Below are positions 26,307 through 33,731 of a stretch of DNA of 64,000 bases, piece by piece. The position numbers and the translations under genes were made by a program. The notes under the pieces were generated by a model. It was not told the origin of the DNA, did no database searches, and saw only the letters and a program-made list of their open reading frames with translations. Source of the stretch: JAGXTF01 sp038317095 (lineage in GTDB: Bacteria; Bacteroidota; Bacteroidia; NS11-12g; UBA955); contig JBBQBB010000006.1 in assembly GCA_038317095.1 (NCBI GenBank), positions 23,787-87,786 on the forward strand, given 5' to 3'. Each line of letters starts with the position of its first letter. Within the stretch, counting starts at the first letter, position 1.

Positions 26307-26461
26307 TCAAAAATCTATAGCGGATGTAGCTTTCAACTTGCCTTTTTTGAATAAGCTTGCCTCTTCAAGTCCCGCCTTGATGTTGTCTAAAATATCTTCT
26401 TTAGTAAGTTCCTCATCCGTTTCTATTTTCTTAACACATCAATAAGAGCATTGTTTAGGTC
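26307..26461 (-). pseudogene. Broken antitoxin gene upstream of the RelE/ParE-like toxin
   Basis: The minus strand encodes DLNNALIDVLRK in one frame and then, after a one-base shift, IETDEELTKEDILDNIKAG...LFKKGKLKATSAIDF followed by a premature TGA (26307-26309). Restoring one T in the run before the TGA would give an end of DFLNKL with a stop inside the toxin start, the usual antitoxin-toxin overlap. The 5' end is missing, cut off where transposase-relic sequence begins near 26.47 kb. The family matches short antitoxins paired with RelE-like toxins in Bacteroidota. Confidence 0.7.
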
Positions 26462-26491
26462 TTATACGAAAAATATGTTGTATATCAATAT

Positions 26492-26794
26492 GTGCAAAAG
26501 AAAAGGGGGAGTATAGACGTTCAAGAATCGAATCGATTGAAAGTTTGTAGCTACTTAAATAAGAGGTTAGGGACTCAAAACCAAGCTGCAGAAATATTTG
26601 AAATAAGCATTAGAAGTGTTAATAGAATTTGGGCAAATTACAAAATGTCCTATCCCACTGACGACGCCGTTCTTAAATCAGTATTTCTTGCTATTAAAGA
26701 GGCTACAAAAAAATGGACTATGCCCATCAGAAATTGGGGAATAATCCTAAATCAATTTAACCTTATATTCGGAGACCTTAAAATGAAATCATAA
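26492..26794 (+). pseudogene. Transposase remnant, fusion of two families
   Basis: This is the 100-codon open frame inside the mobile-element relic. It has no DDE residues and cannot be a working transposase. A DNA-binding peptide might in principle still be made from the HTH head, but there is no sign of a promoter or conserved start. Confidence 0.65.
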
Positions 26795-26828
26795 AAAAGT
26801 ATTTTACACACTTAATTGGATACTGTCC
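26492..26828 (+). mobile_element. Chimeric insertion-sequence relic (IS630-like head joined to IS256-like tail)
   Basis: The open frame at 26492-26794 (100 aa, GTG start) has two unrelated parts. Residues 1-51 form a helix-turn-helix head (TQNQAAEIFEISIRSVNRIW) of the kind found at the N-terminus of IS630-type transposases. From about residue 53 the sequence is the C-terminus of an IS256/Mutator transposase (AIKEATKKWTMPIRNWGIIL). After the stop, TTTACACACTTAATTGGATA... at 26803-26828 looks like an IS256-type terminal end. The catalytic domains of both are gone, so the element is dead. The junction is near 26644. Confidence 0.75.
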
Positions 26829-26847
26829 TTTCAAAATGTTGCTTTAT

Positions 26848-27189
26848 TTAATATTCAGCACCTGCATTGAGCCAAGAATCAATTAGTTTAATTTCGTTTT
26901 CTGGCAAACCAATACCCTTGTTCCATTGAATAGTGGGCATGTCTTTTTTTACGATAACATGATCTCTAAATTTGCCATTTTCTATACGAATCTATAGACT
27001 ATCCCAATTATTTAAATCGCCGCCCCATATAGCATAAATATATTTGTTTTCACCATGGCAATATTTACAATTTTGATCAAAGATGGTTTTAATATCTTTT
27101 AAATACGTAATCTTTTCTTCATTTTTTCTAAATGCAGCGCAAAACGATACAATTAAGAGAATCCCTATTACTCTTTTTTTCATAGTCAC
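26848..27189 (-). pseudogene. Small exported c-type cytochrome-like protein interrupted by one TAG
   Basis: From ATG 27189 the frame encodes a signal peptide (MTMKKRVIGILLIVSFCAAF), a haem motif CKYCH in IFDQNCKYCHGENK, and WGGDLNNWDSL. Then comes a TAG at 26992-26994. The same frame then continues with IRIENGKFRDHVIVKKDMP...GLPENEIKLIDSWLNAGAEY to a TAA at 26848. The whole would be 113 residues, the size of planctomycete-type/cytochrome-C-like domains found at the ends of oxidases. One base change (for example CAG to TAG) explains the interruption. It lies 20 bp from the IS relic. Confidence 0.75.
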
Positions 27190-27282
27190 AAAACAACTAC
27201 AGTTAAACTGTCAAAAATTTGATAGTGTGCGTAATGTATTTTTGGATGTGTAAATAGACATAAATTTAATTCTTTTGAGTTG

Positions 27283-30099
27283 TCAGACCAATTCTTTAAA
27301 CTTTCCTTTGCTTTTCCGAATTGTACAAGCCACAACTTTATATTCTGGGCACATTGCATCAGTGTCGCATTCGCTGCTGGTAATGTTGTTCATGGCAATT
27401 TCAGGAAAGTGAAATGTAGAAGAAAAAATGCCGGGTTTTACTTCGTCACTTATTTTGGCCTTCACATCTACCTTACCTCTAGCACTTATTACACACACCA
27501 TATCTCCGGATTTAATTTCGTGTCTTTCTGCGTCTATAGGATGAATTAACAACAAATCTTCTGTTACAATTTTTACGTTGCCAGTTCTGCGCGTCATAGT
27601 GCCGTTGTTGTAATGTTCCAATTCGCGATTGGTGGTAATAATGTAAGGAAATTCGGCGCCATTTTTTATAATTTCACTGGTTTCGCGCCATTCTGCAGAT
27701 ATGAATTTTCCCTTACCACGTTTAAATTCTGTAATATGCAATATTTCTGTATCAGTGCCGTCTTTGGCTACTGGCCATTGTTTTCCGTTATCGCCCAATT
27801 CTTTCCATTTTACACCTTCAAAAAATGGAACTATTTGTGCAATTTCCTCTAGCAAAGTTTCGGCATTATAATCGGCTTGTTCGTAACCCATGCGGTTCAT
27901 AATATCCACCATGATTTGGCCGTCGGATTTAGTGCCTTCTAATGGTTCTACTACTTGTTGTACTTTTTGAATGCGGCGTTCGCCGTTGGTGAAAGTTCCA
28001 CTTTTTTCAAGAAAAGAAGCTGCGGGCAATACCACGTCTGCCATTAACGCAGTTTCAGTCATGAAAATTTCTTGTACTATCAACAAATCTAATTTTCCCA
28101 AAGCTGCTTTTACATGGTGCGTATTGGGGTCGGTTTGCACCACGTCTTCACCCATTAGCCAAAGTGCTTTTAATTTACCAGCCAAAGCGGCATCGTACAT
28201 TTGGGGAATTTTATAGCCCACATAATTTGGCAATTTGGCACCATAAAAAGCTTCGTATTTTTGGTGGTATTCTGGAATGGTAACATCAAAATAACCTGCC
28301 CCTTGGTGGGGTTGGCATCCCATGTCTGCTGCGCCTTGTACATTGTTTTGGCCACGCAATGGATTTACGCCAACTCCGCGGCGGCCAATATTGCCAGTAA
28401 TCATTGCCAAATCTGCAATTTGCATTACGGTAAACGTACCCAATGAATGCTCGGTAACACCCAATCCATGAAAACTCATGGCATTCGGAGCAGATGCATA
28501 AGCCATGGCCGCTGCCCGCACTAAAAGGCAATCAACCCCGGTTATTTTTTCAGCTTCCGCAATATCCAAAGCCAATATTTTTGTTTTAAAATCATCGTAT
28601 CCTTCGGTTCTGTTTTCAATAAAACTTTTGTCTTCCAAACCTTCGGAGATGATGTAATACAGCATCATATTTAGCAGAGCTACATTGGTTCCAGGCCTTA
28701 ACTGTAGATGGTATTTTGCATATTTGGCCATTTCAGTCCTGCGTGGATCAATAACGATGGCCGTGTTTTTCATGGCAAACTGTTTGAGTTTGGCGCCGGT
28801 AACAGGGTGTCCGTCTGTTGGGTTGGCGCCTATTACCATGATTAAATTTGTAAATTTTAAATCCACAACCGAGTTGGTGGCAGCCCCTGTTCCAAATGTG
28901 CGTTGCATGCCTAAAGCAGTAGGTGAGTGGCAAACTCTAGCGCAACTGTCGATGTTGTTGGTGCCAATGGTCGCGCGAATGAATTTTTGCATGAGGTAAT
29001 TTTCTTCATTTGTGCACCTGGCGCTAGAAATGCCTGCTATATAATCTGGACCAAAATCCGTTTTAATGGCATTTAATTTATCGGCAATAAAATCATAGGC
29101 TTCATCCCATGTTGCTGGCGTTAATTCTCCATTTTTTCGAATCAACGGAGTGCGCAAACGGTCTGGATGGTTGTAAAATCCAAAGGCATAGCGGCCTTTT
29201 AAACAAGTATGACCTTCATTTACCTTAGCATCATATGGCGCTTGAATGCTTTTGACTTTTCCATTTACTGTGGCTACATCCAAGTTGCAACCCACTCCGC
29301 AATAGGTGCAAATGGTGCGGGTTTTTTCAGTGCCCACAATGCTTTTGCTTTCAAACACGTCTGATATTGCAGATGTTGGACAGGCTTGGGCACATGCTCC
29401 ACAGCTAACACAATCACTTTCAAAAAAATTTACTTCAGATCCTTTTACAATATGACTGTCAAAACCGCGTCCAGCCATGCTTAAAACGAATTGACCTTGG
29501 ACTTCTTCACAAGCCCTAACACATCTGAAACAGTTGATGCATTTGCTCATATCCGAGGTCATATAGGGGTGGCTTAAATCTTTTTCTCTGTCTAGGTGGT
29601 TTTTCCCTTCTGGGTAGCGCACTTTGCGCACCCCTACCTTGGCAGCCACTTCTTGCAATTCGCAATTGTTATTCACTTCACAAGTAAGGCAATCCAATGG
29701 GTGATCTGTTAAAACCAATTCTATTATATTTTTTCTAAGTTTTTGAATACGGTCGCTGCTTGGATAAATGTAACTTCCGGGCATTACGGGAGTGTGGCAA
29801 CTCGCCATGCTTTTGGCGCTGCCATTTTCTGTCAGAGCCACGTCAACGCTGCAAATGCGGCAACTTCCAAACGGTTCCAAATTTGGCGCATCGCAAAGGG
29901 TTGGAACGAGTTCTGCGCCATGAATGCGACGAACCAATTGAAGAATGGTTTCTCCGTCGCGAATTTCGTGAGGCACGTTGTCGATATAGGCAATTTTGGC
30001 ATCCACTTTTGGGTTAGAATTGCTGCCAGAATTTTTGTCGGAGCCTGTTTCACGGGCTGTAATTATTGGGCTGGATGAGGATTTTGTGTCGAAGGTCAT
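27283..30099 (-). CDS. fdhA: Formate dehydrogenase alpha subunit (molybdopterin, Cys form) with NuoG-like iron-sulfur N-terminus
   Basis: This ~938-aa oxidoreductase oxidises formate to CO2 using a bis-molybdopterin cofactor and a chain of Fe-S clusters. From N to C it has a Ser/Asn-rich leader, a [2Fe-2S] ferredoxin domain (EPFGSCRICSVDV), a His-Cys3 segment (HPLDCLTCEVNNNC), two [4Fe-4S] sites (CINCFRCVRAC, CVSCGACAQACP), and the Mo-domain cluster CTYCGVGC. The Mo ligand lies in CARVCHSP, with Cys (about residue 390) instead of selenocysteine, and the C-terminal MopB-binding domain follows. I prefer ATG 30099 over the longer frame. No beta/gamma subunit or fdhD gene adjoins it, so the electron acceptor is unclear. 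Confidence 0.92.
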   Translation of the reverse strand: MTFDTKSSSSPIITARETGSDKNSGSNSNPKVDAKIAYIDNVPHEIRDGETILQLVRRIHGAELVPTLCDAPNLEPFGSCRICSVDVALTENGSAKSMASCHTPVMPGSYIYPSSDRIQKLRKNIIELVLTDHPLDCLTCEVNNNCELQEVAAKVGVRKVRYPEGKNHLDREKDLSHPYMTSDMSKCINCFRCVRACEEVQGQFVLSMAGRGFDSHIVKGSEVNFFESDCVSCGACAQACPTSAISDVFESKSIVGTEKTRTICTYCGVGCNLDVATVNGKVKSIQAPYDAKVNEGHTCLKGRYAFGFYNHPDRLRTPLIRKNGELTPATWDEAYDFIADKLNAIKTDFGPDYIAGISSARCTNEENYLMQKFIRATIGTNNIDSCARVCHSPTALGMQRTFGTGAATNSVVDLKFTNLIMVIGANPTDGHPVTGAKLKQFAMKNTAIVIDPRRTEMAKYAKYHLQLRPGTNVALLNMMLYYIISEGLEDKSFIENRTEGYDDFKTKILALDIAEAEKITGVDCLLVRAAAMAYASAPNAMSFHGLGVTEHSLGTFTVMQIADLAMITGNIGRRGVGVNPLRGQNNVQGAADMGCQPHQGAGYFDVTIPEYHQKYEAFYGAKLPNYVGYKIPQMYDAALAGKLKALWLMGEDVVQTDPNTHHVKAALGKLDLLIVQEIFMTETALMADVVLPAASFLEKSGTFTNGERRIQKVQQVVEPLEGTKSDGQIMVDIMNRMGYEQADYNAETLLEEIAQIVPFFEGVKWKELGDNGKQWPVAKDGTDTEILHITEFKRGKGKFISAEWRETSEIIKNGAEFPYIITTNRELEHYNNGTMTRRTGNVKIVTEDLLLIHPIDAERHEIKSGDMVCVISARGKVDVKAKISDEVKPGIFSSTFHFPEIAMNNITSSECDTDAMCPEYKVVACTIRKSKGKFKELV

Positions 30100-30226
30100 A
30101 CAAATAGGTTTGACGAATGAAGGTTGCAATTTAGGGAAAAAATGAAACAATTGCGTTGTGTGTTGTTAAAACAGGACAATATCACCAAAATGGGTTCGCG
30201 TTTTCAGGATCGAATTCTATCTCACA

Positions 30227-30354
30227 GACGGAATTAATACAAATTGCGTCTGCAAATGGACGGTATTAATATAAATTGCGTCTGCTTATAGACGGAATTA
30301 ATAGAAATAGCGTCAATGAATGGACGGAAATAGATTGAATTGCGTCCATAGTTC
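30227..30354. repeat. Four tandem 32-bp repeats, each a dyad GACGG-N14-GCGTC plus an 8-bp spacer
   Basis: Units begin exactly at 30227, 30259, 30291 and 30323. Each holds a 24-bp conserved block that starts GACGG and ends GCGTC with an AT-rich centre. In units 1 and 2 the centre is symmetric (AATT or ATT arms), so each block is an imperfect palindrome. The 8-bp spacers differ in all four units. The 32-bp period is about three helical turns, which places all sites on one face of the DNA. The fourth unit ends 12 bp before the -7 box of the DUF4143 gene. No repeat unit is seen elsewhere in the window. Confidence 0.9.
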
Positions 30355-30366
30355 GTAAAAAAGTTT

Positions 30367-30374
30367 TATCTTTG
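30367..30374 (+). promoter_or_regulatory. -7 box of the DUF4143 gene (TATCTTTG), abutting the repeat array
   Basis: TATCTTTG fits TAnnTTTG exactly and lies 30 bases before the ATG at 30405. The best -33 TTG (30340-30342) is inside repeat unit 4, with 24 bases between the elements, one more than the usual 17-23. A protein on the repeats would therefore occupy the promoter. Confidence 0.6.
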
Positions 30375-30404
30375 TGCCAATAAGATGCAATAAGACAAAC
30401 TGCG

Positions 30405-31532
30405 ATGGACATTGTTCGATATTTTTCTAGCAAATGGCAAAAAGACTTTAAACCAGGAAAGGTTTTGGCTTTGTATGGACCCCGTCAAGTTGGGAAAACA
30501 ACATTAGTAGAAACATTTTTAAAAAAACAAAAAGGTGTATTGTTCACAGATACAGGGGAAAATTCCGATTTGAAGGAAATTCTAGACAGTCTATCGTTGC
30601 AAAGAATTCGGAATTTCTTTGCTGGATACGACATGGTTTTTATTGATGAAGTGCAAGAGATTGAAAATGCTGGCAAAGCGCTGAAATTGATGACCGATCA
30701 CTTAAAGAAGACAAAAATCATTGTAACAGGCTCGGCCATGATGGATTTGGCAGGGAAAATTGGCGAGCCCCTTGTTGGAAGGCAAGCGGTGTATCAAATG
30801 TTCCCAGTAGCAGCTACAGAATTGAGAGATACTTTAGGCGGAGCTGCTGTGCAAATGATGCTGCCAGAACTTTTGGTCTATGGAAGTTATCCAAATATTT
30901 TTCAGCTGGAAAATAGAGATGAAAAAGAAAAGTACTTAAAACAAGTGCGTGATTCTTACCTTTTAAAAGATATTCTGGCATATGATGGTATTCGAAATTC
31001 AAAAAAAATCCTGGATTTGCTGAGAATGCTTGCCTTTAGGATAGGAAAAGAAATATCCATTGAAAACATTGGCAATGCGCTTGGCATGGGAAAAAACACC
31101 GTCGCCTCCTATTTGGATTTACTGGAAAAGGTTTTTATTATTTACAATGTGAGGGGGTTTACGAAAAATATGGACAATGAAATTACCAAAACAAGTCGCT
31201 ATTATTTTTATGACAATGGGGTTCGAAATGCGATCATCAACAATTTTAATTCCATCGGCATCAGGGACGATGTAGGTGCACTTTGGGAAAACTTTATGTT
31301 TATGGAACGAATGAAAAAACAGCATTACGGTGGAAAGAAAGCCGCTAACTATTTTTGGCGGACTTACACACAACAAGAGATAGATTTAATAGAGGAAATA
31401 GATGGTACGATTACTGCATATGAATTTAAGTATTCACCAGGAAAAAACAAGCCGCCTACATTGTGGGCAAAAAACTATCCTGACACGGCGTATTTTGAGG
31501 TTCATAAAAACAATTGGTTTGAGTTTATATAA
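30405..31532 (+). CDS. DUF4143 ATPase with C-terminal PD-(D/E)xK nuclease-like domain
   Basis: This 375-aa protein has an AAA_14-type ATPase with Walker A GPRQVGKT (25-32) and Walker B VFIDE (78-82), plus a sensor-like IIVTGSAMM. A winged-helix segment follows (about 215-250, ALGMGKNTVASYLDLLEKV). The DUF4143 C-terminus has Asp327 and Glu340-x-Lys342 (EIDLIEEIDGTITAYEFK), matching a PD-(D/E)xK nuclease core. The family is widespread and multi-copy in bacteria and archaea, and its function is unknown. The gene stands alone behind the four-repeat array, which overlaps its promoter region. Confidence 0.88.
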   Translation: MDIVRYFSSKWQKDFKPGKVLALYGPRQVGKTTLVETFLKKQKGVLFTDTGENSDLKEILDSLSLQRIRNFFAGYDMVFIDEVQEIENAGKALKLMTDHLKKTKIIVTGSAMMDLAGKIGEPLVGRQAVYQMFPVAATELRDTLGGAAVQMMLPELLVYGSYPNIFQLENRDEKEKYLKQVRDSYLLKDILAYDGIRNSKKILDLLRMLAFRIGKEISIENIGNALGMGKNTVASYLDLLEKVFIIYNVRGFTKNMDNEITKTSRYYFYDNGVRNAIINNFNSIGIRDDVGALWENFMFMERMKKQHYGGKKAANYFWRTYTQQEIDLIEEIDGTITAYEFKYSPGKNKPPTLWAKNYPDTAYFEVHKNNWFEFI

Positions 31533-31674
31533 ACTCTCAAAAAAACTGTAATGGTGTATTATGCAGCACACACAGATTGTGTATTGCCTCAATTTTTAGG
31601 AAAATGATAAGATATGGATGGGTGAATTCGGAATTGTCATTGTTTATTCCTAATCTTGTATAAAATAAACTGCC

Positions 31675-32010
31675 ATGAAAAAAATCTACGTATTCTTACT
31701 TATGCCTTTTCTACTAGTAACCTGCAAAAAGAAAAAGGACGATTGTGAAACCAAGAATTTCGGAAGTTTGAAAGTTGCTTTCGGCGCTTTTACGAAAAGA
31801 CATTCCATCATCATAACTTACCCTGGGGCGGCCAATGCACGGGAGAAAATTGTACCCATTGGCGCAACCAGCGATACCGTGCAGATACCGCCAGATGTGT
31901 ATCCCATTACCATATCAAGTTTAAATTCTAGTGGACAGGTTGTAGATCAGTCTGTAAAATCAACGACCATTGCCAAGTGTCAGCAAAGCGATTTATCCGT
32001 TCCATTTTAA
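31675..32010 (+). CDS. Small putative lipoprotein
   Basis: This 111-aa protein has the signal MKKIYVFLLMPFLLVTC, a lipobox with Cys17, followed by Lys/Asp-rich residues and a ~90-residue beta-rich domain. It has three further cysteines (C24, C98 region). I recognise no family. It is preceded by 142 bp without features and followed by a frameshifted small membrane-protein gene. Confidence 0.6.
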   Translation: MKKIYVFLLMPFLLVTCKKKKDDCETKNFGSLKVAFGAFTKRHSIIITYPGAANAREKIVPIGATSDTVQIPPDVYPITISSLNSSGQVVDQSVKSTTIAKCQQSDLSVPF

Positions 32011-32025
32011 ATTATTTGGGTTATA

Positions 32026-32432
32026 ATGAACTTTATCACTGACATTTTATTTACGCAGTATTACGAAGTAAAAAGCAGGGGGATACCCTAAAATCAGCAA
32101 AAAATACGGGAATATTGCTTGTGTCGGTATTCATTATTTTGATTTTTATTACCTCATTTATTGTGTTGAATTTGTTTCACCTTTGGGATTCAATATCCAC
32201 ACAGTTGATTGGCAGAGTAACAGAAAAAATACTTGGTTTAATATTGCTGGGATTGACTTTCGGAACTTTGTATTTAATTTATGGGAAGCACGAAAAATAT
32301 GACCAAATAATAGAAGAATACGAAGTGAAAGGAGAAAATGAAAGACAACAAATCTACAAAAGCGCGAGGAAAAGGCTCTTGATATTATTTTTTAGTATGT
32401 TGGTTATATCTGTATTCTGCGTAATAATATAA
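32026..32432 (+). pseudogene. Small two- to three-helix membrane protein with a one-base frameshift
   Basis: ATG 32026 opens MNFITDILFTQYYEVK and then runs to a stop. A shift at the A5 run 32070-32074 continues as KKQGDTLKSAKNTGILLVSVF and then the hydrophobic segments to 32432. Adding a single A restores one frame of about 135 residues with N-terminal charged region, two helices (about 40-62 and 67-85), a charged loop and a final helix. The downstream part alone is open from a TTG at 32115. It is either a recent pseudogene or a homopolymer sequencing error. The family is unknown. Confidence 0.6.
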
Positions 32433-32460
32433 AGCCACAATTCTTGGTTTTCGTGCACAT

Positions 32461-32494
32461 TTGGGGGGCAATTCAGTTTTCTCGCTTACCTTTG
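32461..32494 (+). promoter_or_regulatory. Promoter of the rhlE-like gene: TTG-N23-TACCTTTG
   Basis: A TTG at 32461-32463 and TACCTTTG at 32487-32494 have the 17-23-base spacing of Bacteroidota primary promoters. The TTG at 32461 is in frame with the helicase but is better read as the -33 element. The translation start should then be downstream at 32509. Confidence 0.55.
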
Positions 32495-32508
32495 TAAATA
32501 AACATATT

Positions 32509-33720
32509 TTGCATTTTCACGATTTTCTTTTCGATTATGACATTCAAGATGGGTTGGATGATATGGGATTTGAAACCCCAACTCCTATTCAAGAACAGGC
32601 CATTCCTATTATACAAAGCGGCCAAGATTTAATTGGTTGTGCCCAGACCGGCACTGGAAAAACCGCGGCATTTTTGTTGCCTGTATTAGACAAACTGGCC
32701 AGAAACCCTTCGCACCATACTGATACGCTAATTATTGTGCCAACCCGCGAATTAGCACTTCAAATCTCACAAGCCCTGCAAGGATTTTCGTACCATACAC
32801 CCATCAGTTCACTGGCCATTTATGGAGGCAATGATGGAATGGCTTTTGAAAGAGAAAAAAAGGCCATTTTGGAAGGAGCCAATATTATTATTGCCACCCC
32901 AGGCCGATTTTTAGCGCATATTAACATGGGTTATGTAAAATTTAATCATTTAAAACATTTGATTTTGGATGAAGCAGATCGAATGCTTGATATGGGTTTT
33001 GTGGATGACATCATGCGCATAGTAAAAGAGTTGCCCGCAAAACGCCAAACTTTGCTTTTTTCGGCTACAATGCCCCCAAAAATTAGAACTTTGGGAGCAA
33101 AATTGTTGCATAATCCAGTACAAATTAGCTTGTCTGTTTCCAAACCTGCAGAAGGGGTTACTCAAGGCGCGTATCTGGTTTACAATGCCAATAAAAATGC
33201 ACTCTGCACCGCTATTTTAAAGGATAAAAAACTACCCAGTGTTATTATATTTTCAGGCACAAAAATTAAAGTTAAAGATTTAGAAAGAGACCTTAAAAAA
33301 GCTGGATTTAATGCCCGCGCCATTCACTCAGACTTGGATCAATCTGAAAGGGAAGAAGTGCTGCGTGGCTTTCGAAGTAAAAAAATACCTGTACTTGTGG
33401 CCACTGATGTGTTGTCTCGTGGTATTGATATTGAAGACATTGGCATGGTTATCAATTTTGATGTACCTGGAGATGCCGAAGATTATATCCACCGCATTGG
33501 CAGAACCGCAAGGGCAGCAACTACGGGAGAAGCCATTACCTTTATTTCAGAATTGGATCAAAGAAAATTTCAACAAATTGAAGCATTAATTGGGGCAGAA
33601 GTTCCAAAATTACCGATGCCGGAAGGCATTCCCAAAGGCCCCGATTACAATCCCAACGTGAAACCCAAAGGGGATTTTAAAGGGAATAAAAAGCCTTTTC
33701 ATAAATTTAAAAAGAAATAG
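32509..33720 (+). CDS. rhlE: DEAD-box RNA helicase, RhlE-like
   Basis: This ATP-dependent RNA helicase acts in RNA remodelling, ribosome assembly or cold adaptation. I place the start at the TTG 32509 (LHFHDFLFDYDI), giving about 403 aa, because the family begins there. The Q motif is FETPTPIQEQAIP, motif I AQTGTGKT, Ia PTRELALQ, II DEADRMLDMGF, III SAT, IV VIIFSGT, V ATDVLSRGID and VI HRIGRTAR. The C-terminus is a short basic tail (FKGNKKPFHKFKKK) suited to RNA binding. Confidence 0.95.
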   Translation: MHFHDFLFDYDIQDGLDDMGFETPTPIQEQAIPIIQSGQDLIGCAQTGTGKTAAFLLPVLDKLARNPSHHTDTLIIVPTRELALQISQALQGFSYHTPISSLAIYGGNDGMAFEREKKAILEGANIIIATPGRFLAHINMGYVKFNHLKHLILDEADRMLDMGFVDDIMRIVKELPAKRQTLLFSATMPPKIRTLGAKLLHNPVQISLSVSKPAEGVTQGAYLVYNANKNALCTAILKDKKLPSVIIFSGTKIKVKDLERDLKKAGFNARAIHSDLDQSEREEVLRGFRSKKIPVLVATDVLSRGIDIEDIGMVINFDVPGDAEDYIHRIGRTARAATTGEAITFISELDQRKFQQIEALIGAEVPKLPMPEGIPKGPDYNPNVKPKGDFKGNKKPFHKFKKK

Positions 33721-33731
33721 TTGAAATACAC

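Noticed and set aside
30227..30354. CRISPR array
   Set aside because: The 32-bp period and variable short spacers might suggest CRISPR, but the spacers are only 8 bp, the 24-bp blocks are the longer and partly degenerate part, and there are no cas genes.
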